A stretch of DNA of 64,000 nt from NCBI RefSeq assembly GCF_003205615.1, contig NZ_PYBV01000028.1:124001-188000 (forward strand). The letters are read 5' to 3'. Under the pieces are notes generated by a model. The model did no database searches and was not told the origin of the DNA. It worked only from the letters and a program-made list of their open reading frames with translations. Source of the DNA: Micromonospora arborensis. Lineage in GTDB: Bacteria > Actinomycetota > Actinomycetes > Mycobacteriales > Micromonosporaceae. Shown here piece after piece: positions 16,858-25,617 of this stretch. The number at the start of each line of letters is the position of its first letter. Position 1 is the first letter of the stretch. A program made the position numbers and the translations under genes.

Positions 16858-19596
16858 TCAGCTGTCGCCGCCGGTCTCACCGACCGGGGCGGCGTTGACG
16901 TCGTCGATCGCGTACTTCTTGGCCGCCTCGGCCGGCACGGTGGCCGCCACCGCGCCGCTGCGGGCGAGCTGCCGCAGCGTGGCCACCACGATCGACTCGG
17001 CGTCGACGTGGAAGTGCCGGCGCAGCGCGTGCCGGGTGTCCGACATGCCGAAGCCGTCCGTGCCGAGCGACGTGTAGTCGCCAGGCACCCAGCGGGCGAT
17101 CAGATCCGGCACCGCCCGCATCCAGTCGCTGACCGCGACCTTCGGGCCGTCCGCATCAGCCAGCTTCTGCTGGATGTACGGAACCTTCGCCTCGGCGCCA
17201 GGGTTGAGGAGGTTGAACTCCTCGGCCTCCACGGCGTCACGGCGCAGCTCGGTCCAGGAGGTCACCGACCAGACGTCGGCGGCCACCCCCCAGTCCTGGG
17301 CGAGCAACTGCTGGGCCTTGAGCGCCCACTGCATCCCGGTGCCCGAGGCGAGCACGTTGGCCTTCGGGCCGTCGACCTGCGGCGCCGGGGAGTAGCGGTA
17401 GATGCCCTTGAGCAGGCCCTCCACGTCCACACCGGCCGGCTCGGCCGGCTGCAGGATCGGCTCGTTGTAGACCGTCAGGTAGTAGAAGACGTTCTCCTGC
17501 GCGTCCCCGTACATCCGGTGCAGGCCGTGCTCCATGATGTGCGCGATCTCGAACGAGAACGCCGGGTCGTACGCGACCACCGCCGGGTTGGTGGCGGCGA
17601 TCAGCATCGAGTGGCCGTCCTCGTGCTGCAGGCCCTCGCCGTTGAGCGTCGTACGCCCCGCGGTGGCGCCGAGCAGGAAGCCTCGGGCCATCTGGTCGGC
17701 GGCTGCCCACAGCCCGTCGGCGGTCCGCTGGAACCCGAACATCGAGTAGAAGATGTACATCGGGATCATCGGCTCGTCGTGGGTGGCGTACGCCGAGCCG
17801 GCCGCGGTGAACGAGGCGACCGAGCCGGCCTCGTTGATCCCCTCGTGCAGGATCTGCCCGGTGGTCGACTCCTTGTACGACAGGAACAGCTCCCGGTCGA
17901 CCGAGGTGTAGCGCTGGCCGTGCGGCGAGTAGATCTTCGCGGTTGGGAAGATCGAGTCGAGGCCGAAGGTACGCGCCTCGTCCGGGATGATCGGCACCCA
18001 GCGCTTGCCGAACTCCTTGTCCTTCATGATGTCCTTGAGCAGGCGGACGAAGGCCATCGTGGTGGCCACCTTCTGCTTGCCCGAGCCGCGCTTGACGTCG
18101 GCGAACCGCTCCGGGCCGGGGATGGCCAGCCGCTTGGTGCTGGTCCGCCGGGACGGCAGGTACCCGCCGAGCTGCTCGCGCCGCTCCTTGAGGTATGCGA
18201 TCTCCTCGGACTTCTCGCCCGGGTGGTAATACGGCGGCAGGTAGGGGTTGTCCTCCAGCGCCGAGTCCGGGATGTCCAGGTAGAGCCGGTCGCGGAAGGT
18301 CTTCAAGTCCTCCAGCGTCAACTTCTTCATCTGGTGGGTCGCGTTGCGGCCCTCGAAGTGCGAGCCGAGCGTCCAGCCCTTGATCGTCTTCGCCAGGATG
18401 ACGGTGGGCTGACCCGTGTGCTCGGTGGCCGCCTTGTAGGCCGCGTAGAGCTTGCGGTAGTCGTGCCCACCCCGCTTGAGGTTCCAGATCTCGTCGTCGC
18501 TCAGCGGGTCGACCATCTTGCGGGTCCGCGCGTCGCGGCCGAAGAAGTGCTCCCGTACGTACGCGCCCGACTCCGCCTTGTAGGTCTGGTAGTCGCCGTC
18601 GGTCGTGGTGTTCATGAGGTTGACCAGCGCGCCGTCGGTGTCCGCGGCGAGCAGCGGGTCCCACTCGCGGCCCCAGACCACCTTGATGACGTTCCAGCCG
18701 GCACCCCGGAAGAACGACTCCAGCTCCTGCATGACCTTGCCGTTGCCCCGGACCGGGCCGTCCAGCCGCTGCAGGTTGCAGTTGATCACGAAGGTGAGGT
18801 TGTCCAACTCCTCGCGGGCGGCCACGCCGATGGCACCGAGCGTCTCCGGCTCGTCCATCTCACCGTCGCCCAGGAACGCCCAGACGTGCTGCTGCGAGGT
18901 GTCCTTGATGCCGCGGTGCTGCAGGTACCGGTTGAACCGGGCCTGGTAGATCGCGTTCAGACCGCCGAGACCCATCGAGACGGTGGGGAACTCCCAGAAG
19001 TCCGGCATCAACCGCGGGTGCGGGTACGAAGGCAGCCCACCGCCCGGGTGGGACAGCTCCTGACGGAACCCGTCGAGCTGGTGCTCGCTGAGCCGACCCT
19101 CCAGGAACGCCCGCGCGTACATGCCGGGCGAGGCGTGACCCTGGTAGAAGATGTGGTCGCCGCCGCCCGGGTGGTTCTTGCCCCGGAAGAAGTGGTTGAA
19201 GCCCACCTCGTAGAGCGACGCCGAGCTGGCGAAGGTGGAGATGTGCCCGCCGACGCCGATCTCCGGGCGCTGTGCCCGGTGCACCAGCATGGCGGCGTTC
19301 CACCGGACGTACGCCCGGATCCGCCGCTCGACGTGCTCGTCACCCGGGAACCACGGTTCGCGCTCCGACGGGATGGTGTTGATGTAGTCGGTGGTGGTCA
19401 GGGGCGGAACCCCGACCTGGCGCTCACGGGCCCGCTCCAGCAGGCGCAGCATGACGTACCGGGCGCGTTTGGCACCGCGATCGTCGATGACACCGTCAAG
19501 CGACTCGACCCATTCGCTGGTTTCTTCAGGGTCGATGTCCGGAAGCTGGCTCGGTAGGCCGTCGCTGATCACCGGGCGCTTGCGTTCCGTAGCCAC
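16858..19596 (-). CDS. aceE: Pyruvate dehydrogenase E1 component, homodimeric type
   Basis: A 912-residue thiamine-diphosphate enzyme that decarboxylates pyruvate and acetylates the lipoyl domain of E2 in the PDH complex. The ThDP motif runs from GDGEMDEPET (243-252) to the INCNLQRLDG region about 28 residues later. GVGGHISTFASSASLYEVG and the phosphate-loop histidines are as in E. coli and M. tuberculosis AceE. It starts with GTG at 19596, with GAGGGAA about 8 nt upstream. It is monocistronic, ending 12 nt from the terminator. E2 and E3 are not in the window. A separate fused E1alpha-beta enzyme lies 1.5 kb away. Confidence 0.97.
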   Translation of the reverse strand: MATERKRPVISDGLPSQLPDIDPEETSEWVESLDGVIDDRGAKRARYVMLRLLERARERQVGVPPLTTTDYINTIPSEREPWFPGDEHVERRIRAYVRWNAAMLVHRAQRPEIGVGGHISTFASSASLYEVGFNHFFRGKNHPGGGDHIFYQGHASPGMYARAFLEGRLSEHQLDGFRQELSHPGGGLPSYPHPRLMPDFWEFPTVSMGLGGLNAIYQARFNRYLQHRGIKDTSQQHVWAFLGDGEMDEPETLGAIGVAAREELDNLTFVINCNLQRLDGPVRGNGKVMQELESFFRGAGWNVIKVVWGREWDPLLAADTDGALVNLMNTTTDGDYQTYKAESGAYVREHFFGRDARTRKMVDPLSDDEIWNLKRGGHDYRKLYAAYKAATEHTGQPTVILAKTIKGWTLGSHFEGRNATHQMKKLTLEDLKTFRDRLYLDIPDSALEDNPYLPPYYHPGEKSEEIAYLKERREQLGGYLPSRRTSTKRLAIPGPERFADVKRGSGKQKVATTMAFVRLLKDIMKDKEFGKRWVPIIPDEARTFGLDSIFPTAKIYSPHGQRYTSVDRELFLSYKESTTGQILHEGINEAGSVASFTAAGSAYATHDEPMIPMYIFYSMFGFQRTADGLWAAADQMARGFLLGATAGRTTLNGEGLQHEDGHSMLIAATNPAVVAYDPAFSFEIAHIMEHGLHRMYGDAQENVFYYLTVYNEPILQPAEPAGVDVEGLLKGIYRYSPAPQVDGPKANVLASGTGMQWALKAQQLLAQDWGVAADVWSVTSWTELRRDAVEAEEFNLLNPGAEAKVPYIQQKLADADGPKVAVSDWMRAVPDLIARWVPGDYTSLGTDGFGMSDTRHALRRHFHVDAESIVVATLRQLARSGAVAATVPAEAAKKYAIDDVNAAPVGETGGDS

Positions 19597-19921
19597 AGGC
19601 GTTCCCTCGGTTGTGTGTGGGATAGGTCTCTAGCGCCATCCTGCCCCCTGGTGCCACCCGCCGTCACGCCTAGACCCCTCCGACGCGATGCTGAACACAT
19701 GTACTCGTCGGTAACTTGGCGCGACGGGGCCCATCGGCCCTTGCTCGGGCGTCCTGCCGTACGGGCACGGACGGGCGACGACGAACGGCTGCCGGCGGTG
19801 CGGTTGTGGCGATCGGCCTGCTCGCGGCGATCCCCGGGATGAGCGTGCTGTTGTCCGGCGGTGGCTGGTCCGGTGGCGGTGGCGGCGGTTCCTGACCCGT
19901 GCCTGCGGCAGAATGCGACGT
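19597..19921. other. Intergenic region upstream of aceE with a possible short membrane ORF
   Basis: The 325-nt divergent gap between aceE and yjbQ must hold the aceE promoter. On the plus strand one frame (19716-19895, only a TTG start) encodes a short chain ending with a hydrophobic stretch (AVVAIGLLAAIPGMSVLL) and a glycine-rich tail. It could be a small membrane protein or a decayed gene end. The lack of a good start and ribosome site keeps it unannotated. Confidence 0.3.
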
Positions 19922-20326
19922 ATGCGCAGCGACCTGATCACCGTCCAAACCGGCTCCCGACCGACCGTCCGGGACATCACCGGGGAGGCTCAGCAGTTCG
20001 TCTCCGGCGAGAACGACGGCCTGCTGCACGTCTTCGTGCCGCACGCCACCGCCGGCCTGGCGATCATCGAGACCGGGTCGGGCTCCGACGACGATCTGCT
20101 CAGCGCGCTGTCCGACCTGCTCCCCACCACCGACCGCTGGCGGCACCGACACGGCTCGCCCGGCCACGGCCGCGACCACGTGCTGCCGGCGTTCGTCCCC
20201 CCGTACGCCACGGTGCCGGTGCTCGGCGGGCGGCTCGCGCTCGGCACCTGGCAGTCGATCTGCCTGGTCGACACCAACGGCGACAACCCGACCCGCCAGG
20301 TCCGCTTCTCCTTCCTCCCCGGCTGA
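19922..20326 (+). CDS. YjbQ family protein (UPF0047)
   Basis: A 134-residue single-domain protein of the YjbQ/UPF0047 family, small trimeric enzymes with reported thiamine-phosphate synthase side activity and unclear main role. Family marks present: HVFVPHATAGLAIIE with the conserved histidine, an acidic GSDDDLL stretch, RHRHGSPGHGRDHVLP carrying metal-binding histidines, and LGTWQSICLVDTNG near the C-terminus. The ATG at 19922 is chosen; another in-frame ATG lies 9 nt upstream and neither has a clear ribosome site. It stands alone, divergent from aceE. Confidence 0.9.
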   Translation: MRSDLITVQTGSRPTVRDITGEAQQFVSGENDGLLHVFVPHATAGLAIIETGSGSDDDLLSALSDLLPTTDRWRHRHGSPGHGRDHVLPAFVPPYATVPVLGGRLALGTWQSICLVDTNGDNPTRQVRFSFLPG

Positions 20327-20369
20327 CCCGCGTCCCGCGCCCCCGCGTTCCGCGTCAAGATCGTGCTCG

Positions 20370-20419
20370 ATCCTGGATCTAGTGGTGTCGGGCGCGCGGA
20401 ATGCCACTACAACCAGGAT
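20370..20419. repeat. Imperfect intergenic inverted repeat
   Basis: Arms 20370-20385 (ATCCTGGATCTAGTGG) and 20404-20419 pair at 14 of 16 positions around an 18-nt loop. Just outside the left arm is CAAGATCG (20356-20363), which recalls the arms of the palindromes at 37918-37990 and 60482-60558. It may be a degenerate relative of those elements, or the yjbQ terminator, since it begins 43 nt after that stop. Confidence 0.5.
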
Positions 20420-20560
20420 TTTGCGCGACCCGGAGGGCCAACCTCCGTCTCGTACGTATCGTGAGGCTGGGCGGATGGAGGCCGGTGCTGTCCGTCCGGC
20501 CGGTGTGCCCGAACCCGATCGCCGAACAGGGACGAACTGCGCGCTGCGTACGATGTGGCC

Positions 20561-21040
20561 GTGACGCAGGAGGCGGGTGCCCCAGCGGGTGGACCGGAGG
20601 ATCGGGCCGATCTCGCCGCCGAAGTGGTGCGCCGGATGGCGCACCTGACCACCGCCCTGCGGCACCGGCAGGGCTCCGCGTTCGCTGAGTTGGGGCTCAC
20701 CCCGGCCGCCGCCCGGGCGCTGCACGAGTTGGACCCGGACCACCCGCTGCCCGCCCGCGATCTCGCCGAGCGGTTGGGCTGCGACCGATCGAACGTGACG
20801 GTGCTTGTCGACAAGCTGGAGCAGGCCGGGCTGGTCGAGCGTCGCACCGACCCGGCGGACCGTCGGCAGAAGACGCTCGTGGTGACCAGGGAGGGCCGCG
20901 ACGTCCGAAACCAGGTGACCGGCGTGATGTCCGACTCCCGACTCCTGTCCGGGCTGACCGATCGGGAGCTGAGCACCCTTCGCGACCTGGTCTGGAAGGT
21001 GTCCGACGGTGGCTGTCCGGAGCCCTGTGGGCCGGAGTGA
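20561..21040 (+). CDS. MarR-family transcriptional regulator
   Basis: A 159-residue winged-helix regulator. The recognition region reads LPARDLAERLGCDRSNVTVL (about residues 63-83) and the wing RRTDPADRRQKTLVVT (about 92-107), with dimerisation helices at both ends. The GTG at 20561 lies 7 nt after TACGAT (20548-20553), a good -10, so the message is probably leaderless; an in-frame GTG at 20555 is the alternative. It lies 63 nt before the fused E1alpha-beta dehydrogenase in the same direction, so it may regulate that gene. The ligand is unknown. Confidence 0.9.
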   Translation: MTQEAGAPAGGPEDRADLAAEVVRRMAHLTTALRHRQGSAFAELGLTPAAARALHELDPDHPLPARDLAERLGCDRSNVTVLVDKLEQAGLVERRTDPADRRQKTLVVTREGRDVRNQVTGVMSDSRLLSGLTDRELSTLRDLVWKVSDGGCPEPCGPE

Positions 21041-21103
21041 GTCGACCCGCGCCAACCGTGTCCCTCTGGGCGACCAGGGCTCCCGTCGGTAATGCTGTCC
21101 CAC

Positions 21104-23668
21104 GTGACCACGCCGCAAGATCTCGACGACCGGTTCCGGGAGACGCTGGCGGCGTTGCCCGCCGTCCAGCGGCGGCGTGACCCAGCCGACCCGGTCACCG
21201 AAGACGCCCCACTGACCGGCGCGCAGGTGCTGGACCTGTTCGACGCGCAGGTGACCAGCCGGCAGCTCGACCTCGCCGGCCGCTGGCTGCGCAGCTTCGG
21301 GGAGGGTTTCTACACCATCGGCTCGGCCGGGCACGAGGGCAACGCCGCTGTCGCCGCCGCGCTGCGCCCGACCGATCCGGCGCTGCTGCACTACCGTTCC
21401 GGCGCCTTCTACTGCCGCCGCGCCGCACAGGCAGCCGCCGGTCCGGACCCCTCCGCCGATCCGGAGCCAACCGCCGATCCGGAGCCAACCGCCGATCCGG
21501 AGCCATCCGGGATTCGGAGGCGGTCCGGGGATCCGGAATGGTCCGCACATTCAGAGCCGTCCGAGCGGTCCGGGTCCGAGCGGTCCGGGTCCGAGCGGTC
21601 TGGGACCGAGCGGTCCGGGTCCGAGCGGTCCGGGACCGAGCCGTCCCGGTCCGGGCCGTCCGGTGACCCGGAGCCGTCCGCCGGCGGGTTCGCGGCGTAC
21701 GCGGAGGCGGCCCGGGACGTGCTGCGCGGGATGGTCGCGTCCAGCCAGGAGCCGATCGCCGGCGGTCGGCACAAGGTGTTCGGCCGGGCCGACCTGGCCA
21801 TCGTGCCGACCACCTCCACCATCGCCTCGCACCTGCCCCGCGCGGTCGGGATGGGACTGGCCGTCGAGCGGCTGCGCCGGCTGGACAGCGCCGGGCGACG
21901 TACCGGGGCCGGGGTGCGCGTCGGCAGCGGGGCGGGTGCCGCACACGCCCCGTGGCCGCCGGACGCGATCGTGGTGTGCTCCTTCGGCGACGCCTCGGTC
22001 AACCACGCCAGCGCCACCGCCGCCTTCAACACCGCCGGCTGGTACGACCACGCCGGGCTGCGCATCCCGGTGCTCTTCGTCTGCGAGGACAACGGGCTGG
22101 GCATCAGCGTCCGCTCACCGGAGGGTTGGGTCGAGGCGACCCTGCGGGCCAAGCCGGGCATCCGTTACTTCAGCGCGGACGGTGCCGACCCGGTGCGGAC
22201 GTACGCGGTGACGGCCGAGGCTGCGGCCTGGGTACGCCGTACCCGGCGGCCGGCCGTGCTGCACCTGCGCACCGTACGGCTGATGGGACACGCCGGGGCG
22301 GACGCGGAAACGGCGTACCGCAGCCCGGCCGAACTGGCCGACGACCTGGACCGGGACCCGGTGGCCGCCACCGCGCGGCTGCTCGTCGACGCCGGCGTGG
22401 CGACCGGAGATGAGTTGCTGGCCCGCTACGACGAGACCGGCTGGCAGGTCCGCCGGCTGGCCGAGGAGGTGCTGGGCGAGCCGAAGCTGGTCGCCGCCGC
22501 CGACGTGGTGTCGGCGCTGGCGCCCCGCCGCCCGGTGCGGGTGGCACGGGCGGTGGCCGACGCCGCGGCACGGGCCAGCGGGCCCGGTGCGGGTGCCCGG
22601 GCGGAGGCGTTCGGCGGTAAACCGCCGGAGCTGACCGGCCCGATGACGCTGGCGCAGAGCATCAACGCCGCGCTCGCCGACGGGATGCTGGACCACCCGC
22701 AGATGGCGATCTTCGGGGAGGACGTGGCCGCCAAGGGTGGCGTGTACGGGGTGACGAAGGGGCTGCGCGACCGTTTCGGGGCGGCCCGGGTCTTCGACAC
22801 GCTGCTCGACGAGACGTCGGTTCTCGGGTTGGGCCTCGGCGCCGGGCTGGCCGGGATGCTGCCCGTGCCGGAGATCCAGTACCTGGCGTACCTGCACAAC
22901 GCCGAGGATCAGCTGCGCGGCGAGGCGGCCACCATGCAGTTCTTCTCGCAGGGGGCGTTCCGCAACCCGATGGTGGTGCGGGTGGCGGGGCTGGCGTACC
23001 AGGAGGGGTTCGGCGGGCACTTCCACAACGACAACTCGGTGGCCGTACTCCGGGATGTGCCTGGTCTGGTGGTCGCGGTGCCGGCGCGGCCGGACGACGC
23101 CGCGCCCATGCTGCGGACCTGCCTGGCCAGCGCGGCGGTGGATGGCAGCGTGTGCGTGTTCCTGGAGCCGATCGCGCTCTACCACACCCGCGACCTGTAC
23201 GCGGAGGGTGACGGGGAGTGGCTGGCCGGCTATCCGGAGCCGGGCGGGTGGGTGTCCGGGCACGTGCCGATCGGGCGGGCTCGGGTCTACCGGGTCGGCT
23301 CGGCCGAGGACCTGACCATCATCACCTTCGGTAACGGGGTGCGGATGTCGTTGCGGGCCGCGGCGGTCCTCGCCGAGGAGGGGGTGGGCACCCGGGTGGT
23401 GGATCTGCGCTGGCTGGCCCCGCTGCCGGTGGCCGACATCATCCGCGAGTCGTCGGCGACCGGCCGGGTGCTGGTCGTGGACGAGACACGCCGCTCCGGT
23501 GGGGTCGGCGAGGGGGTGATCGCCGCGCTGGTCGACGCCGGATATGTCGGTGCCGCACGGCGAGTGGCGGGAGTTGACTCGTTTGTACCATTAGGTCCGG
23601 CAGCACGTCAGGTTCTGGTCTCCGCGGAAGCCATTACCGACGGTGCCCGTACGCTGCTGGCACGGTAA
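21104..23668 (+). CDS. Fused 2-oxo acid dehydrogenase E1 alpha-beta protein with a repeat-rich insert
   Basis: A 854-residue ThDP enzyme joining an E1alpha module (about 1-490) and an E1beta module (about 510-854), the two subunits of a branched-chain 2-oxo acid or pyruvate dehydrogenase E1. E1alpha marks: FYTIGSAGHEGNAA, AGGRHKVFGRADL, TSTIASHLPRAVG and the ThDP motif GDASVNHA. E1beta marks: AIFGEDVAAKGGVYGVTKGL, PEIQYLAYLHNAEDQLRGE and GHFHNDNS. No E2 or E3 is nearby. Between YRSGAFYCRRAAQ and RDVLRGM, where little sequence is expected, lie about 80 low-complexity residues rich in Ser, Glu, Arg and Pro (see repeat at 21455-21665). The GTG at 21104 is preferred; an in-frame ATG at 21092 has no ribosome site either. 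Confidence 0.88.
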   Translation: MTTPQDLDDRFRETLAALPAVQRRRDPADPVTEDAPLTGAQVLDLFDAQVTSRQLDLAGRWLRSFGEGFYTIGSAGHEGNAAVAAALRPTDPALLHYRSGAFYCRRAAQAAAGPDPSADPEPTADPEPTADPEPSGIRRRSGDPEWSAHSEPSERSGSERSGSERSGTERSGSERSGTEPSRSGPSGDPEPSAGGFAAYAEAARDVLRGMVASSQEPIAGGRHKVFGRADLAIVPTTSTIASHLPRAVGMGLAVERLRRLDSAGRRTGAGVRVGSGAGAAHAPWPPDAIVVCSFGDASVNHASATAAFNTAGWYDHAGLRIPVLFVCEDNGLGISVRSPEGWVEATLRAKPGIRYFSADGADPVRTYAVTAEAAAWVRRTRRPAVLHLRTVRLMGHAGADAETAYRSPAELADDLDRDPVAATARLLVDAGVATGDELLARYDETGWQVRRLAEEVLGEPKLVAAADVVSALAPRRPVRVARAVADAAARASGPGAGARAEAFGGKPPELTGPMTLAQSINAALADGMLDHPQMAIFGEDVAAKGGVYGVTKGLRDRFGAARVFDTLLDETSVLGLGLGAGLAGMLPVPEIQYLAYLHNAEDQLRGEAATMQFFSQGAFRNPMVVRVAGLAYQEGFGGHFHNDNSVAVLRDVPGLVVAVPARPDDAAPMLRTCLASAAVDGSVCVFLEPIALYHTRDLYAEGDGEWLAGYPEPGGWVSGHVPIGRARVYRVGSAEDLTIITFGNGVRMSLRAAAVLAEEGVGTRVVDLRWLAPLPVADIIRESSATGRVLVVDETRRSGGVGEGVIAALVDAGYVGAARRVAGVDSFVPLGPAARQVLVSAEAITDGARTLLAR
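21455..21665. repeat. In-frame minisatellites inside the E1 alpha coding region
   Basis: Two adjacent tandem arrays. Three copies of an 18-bp unit (21455-21472, 21473-21490, 21491-21508; GCCGATCCGGAGCCAACC, the third with one change) encode repeated ADPEPT. Five close copies and two degenerate copies of a 15-bp unit (CCGAGCGGTCCGGGT, from 21561 to about 21665) encode repeated ERSGS/ERSGT. Both unit lengths are multiples of three, so copy-number change keeps the frame. Confidence 0.9.
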
Positions 23669-23781
23669 ATTCCGATCCACCCGGTGCGCCACTTGCGCGC
23701 GGACGCACAACTGTGTGGACTTTGCCTGACGGCGTCGACACCGACGCCGCGAGCAGGGACAAGATGAGGAGGCACGCGACA

Positions 23782-24219
23782 GTGAGCGCGACCGCTGGTC
23801 AGGCCGCCGACGGGGTACGCAGCCTGGCGGACCGGTTCGGAATCGAACCGGGGATGGTCGTCATGGAGATGGGGTACGACGACGACGTCGACCAGGATCT
23901 CCGGGACGCCCTGACCGACCGCTGTGGAGAGCTGGTCGACGAGGACACCGACGAGGTCGTCGATGCGGTGCTGGTGTGGTACCGCGACGGCGACGGTGAC
24001 CTTTTCGAGCTTCTCGTCGACGCCCTCGGCCCGCTGGCCGACAATGGGGTCGTGTGGCTACTCACCCCGAAGGCGGGGCGTGACGGGCACGTCGAGCCGA
24101 GCGAGGTCGCGGAGTCCGCGCCCACGGCCGGCCTTCAGCAGACCTCGACCGTCAACGCCGGACGGGACTGGAGCGGCGCACGGCTGGTGCTGCGCCGAGG
24201 GGCCAAGGCCAAGAAGTAG
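23782..24219 (+). CDS. DUF3052 family protein
   Basis: A 145-residue acidic protein conserved in actinobacteria and typically located beside ahpE and aceE. The core reads FGIEPGMVVMEMGYDDDVDQ, then alternating strands and helices (VVDAVLVWYRDGDGDLFELL), ending GARLVLRRGAKAKK. The function is unknown. The GTG at 23782 is chosen because GAGGAGG (23766-23772) lies 9 nt upstream; the frame stays open to 23713 with unlike sequence. It is followed by the peroxiredoxin 87 nt downstream, so the two may be cotranscribed. Confidence 0.88.
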   Translation: MSATAGQAADGVRSLADRFGIEPGMVVMEMGYDDDVDQDLRDALTDRCGELVDEDTDEVVDAVLVWYRDGDGDLFELLVDALGPLADNGVVWLLTPKAGRDGHVEPSEVAESAPTAGLQQTSTVNAGRDWSGARLVLRRGAKAKK

Positions 24220-24306
24220 CCCGCGCCGCATTGCTCGCCCGGCGGTCCGCACTGCCGGGTGGCAGGTTGGTGCTGTTTTTCCTGACTCGACCCGAGGAGA
24301 TCTCGC

Positions 24307-24771
24307 ATGCCCATCGAGGTTGGTGCAGAAGCGCCCGACTTCGTCCTGAAGGACCAGAACAACCAGGAGGTCCGGCTCTCGGACTTCCGGGGCAAGCGCA
24401 CCGTGCTACTGGTCTTCTACCCGCTGGCCTTCACCGGCACCTGCCAGGGCGAGCTGTGCGAGGTGCGGGACAACCTCGGCGAGTACGTGAACGACGACGT
24501 CCAGGTGCTGACGGTGAGCGTCGACTCGGTCTACAGCCACAAGATCTGGGCCGACCGTGAGGGCTACCAGTTCCCCATGCTGGCCGACTTCTGGCCACAC
24601 GGTGCCGTCGCCCAGGCGTACGGGGTCTTCAACGACGTCGCCGGCTTCGCCAACCGGGGCACCTTCGTCATCGACAAGACCGGCGTGGTCCGCTTCGCCG
24701 AGATGAACGGCCCGGGCGAGGCCCGCGACCAGCAGGGCTGGCGCAAGGCCATCGCCGAAGCCACCAGCTGA
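24307..24771 (+). CDS. Peroxiredoxin, AhpE/Bcp type
   Basis: A 154-residue thioredoxin-fold thiol peroxidase reducing hydrogen peroxide, peroxynitrite and organic peroxides in the cytosol. The peroxidatic cysteine is Cys46 in FYPLAFTGTCQGELCEVRDN; Thr43 and the downstream arginine complete the active site. A second cysteine, Cys51, five residues on, is where Bcp-type enzymes can carry a resolving cysteine, whereas mycobacterial AhpE is a one-cysteine enzyme. GAGGAG lies 7 nt before the ATG. The position next to DUF3052 matches the M. tuberculosis ahpE locus. Confidence 0.93.
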   Translation: MPIEVGAEAPDFVLKDQNNQEVRLSDFRGKRTVLLVFYPLAFTGTCQGELCEVRDNLGEYVNDDVQVLTVSVDSVYSHKIWADREGYQFPMLADFWPHGAVAQAYGVFNDVAGFANRGTFVIDKTGVVRFAEMNGPGEARDQQGWRKAIAEATS

Positions 24772-24848
24772 CCGGAGTACGCCGTGCGTTCGGGCCGGCG
24801 GCGAGCAAGGTAAGCTTGCCAGCCACCGGCCCGCCGCACGGGCGATCC

Positions 24849-24923
24849 GGGCGCGTAGCTCAGTGGGAGAGCACCCGCCTTACAAGCGGGGGGTCGCAGG
24901 TTCGAAACCTGCCGCGCCCACCA
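24849..24923 (+). tRNA. tRNA-Val (anticodon TAC)
   Basis: The cloverleaf folds by eye: acceptor GGGCGCG (24849-24855) with CGCGCCC (24913-24919); D stem GCTC/GAGC; anticodon stem CCCGC/GCGGG with loop CTTACAA and anticodon TAC at 24881-24883; T arm GCAGG TTCGAAA CCTGC. The discriminator is A24920 and CCA is encoded (24921-24923). Confidence 0.97.
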
Positions 24924-24946
24924 GCACCGATCGTGACCTCCCATGA

Positions 24947-25534
24947 TCACCCTCCGGCGCGCAGCAGCCTGATCAGGACGGTACGCAGCGCGTCGGCGGC
25001 TTCGGCCCGGGGCATCCGGCCGGCGTCGACCTCCTCGCCCACGGCGTGGCCGATCTTGATGGTGACCGCGGCCAGCCAGTCGGCCCGGAGTCCTTTGTCG
25101 AACTCGCCGCTCGTCTGACCGCGCTGGATCACTCGCTTGATTCGGTCGGCGATGGGTGCGTGGCGTTCCTCGTCGATCTGCGGGCTTACCGGAAGTGACC
25201 CGATCTGCTGCAGGAGGACCGGATAGCGCCCGGCGATCTGGGCGCCGGCGTCGAGGACGCGGATCAGCGCGTCGGTGGCGGATCCGTTGTCTGGCTCGGC
25301 GGCGTCCATCGCGGCGGCGGCCTCGTCGGTGATCCGTCGGACGACGGCGGCCATCAGGTGCTCGCGGGACGGGAAGTGGGCGTAGACAGTCTGCCGGGTC
25401 ACCCCCGCGGCGCTGGCGATGGCGTCGAGGCTCGCGTCGGGTTGGACGTCGAGCAGTCGGACTGCCGCGTCGAGGATCGTGCTGCTGTTGCGGCGTGCGT
25501 CGGCGCGTCGGTTGCGCTCTGCTGAGGCACTCAT
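24947..25534 (-). CDS. TetR-family transcriptional repressor
   Basis: 195 residues with an N-terminal TetR helix-turn-helix (about 18-62, SLDAIASAAGVTRQTVYAHF) and a helical ligand-binding C-terminal domain. It is divergent from the SnoaL-like/copper chaperone pair, with 83 nt between the starts. That gap contains the palindrome TTTAC-N5-GTAAA, the most likely operator, through which it would repress both itself and the pair. The inducer is unknown. The ATG start is at 25534. Confidence 0.92.
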   Translation of the reverse strand: MSASAERNRRADARRNSSTILDAAVRLLDVQPDASLDAIASAAGVTRQTVYAHFPSREHLMAAVVRRITDEAAAAMDAAEPDNGSATDALIRVLDAGAQIAGRYPVLLQQIGSLPVSPQIDEERHAPIADRIKRVIQRGQTSGEFDKGLRADWLAAVTIKIGHAVGEEVDAGRMPRAEAADALRTVLIRLLRAGG

Positions 25535-25570
25535 CTCTTACACCTTGCCAAAGTTCTCGGAGGTCGATAT

Positions 25571-25585
25571 TTTACAAGCCGTAAA
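25571..25585. promoter_or_regulatory. Candidate TetR operator palindrome
   Basis: Perfect inverted repeat TTTAC (25571-25575), AAGCC spacer, GTAAA (25581-25585), in an AT-rich pocket between the tetR start (25534) and the SnoaL-like start (25618). Spacing and composition are typical of TetR-family operators. Binding is inferred. Confidence 0.6.
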
Positions 25586-25617
25586 GGTTGGCCACATTGC
25601 GAGCTGACGGTGGTGAC

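Noticed and set aside
19670..21550. Long minus-strand ORF (626 codons) across yjbQ and marR
   Set aside because: It covers two recognised plus-strand families and an intergenic palindrome and has no family features; a shadow frame.
21092..23668. E1alpha-beta as two separate genes
   Set aside because: The frame is continuous across the alpha/beta junction, with no stop and no ribosome site before the beta module; it is a fusion.
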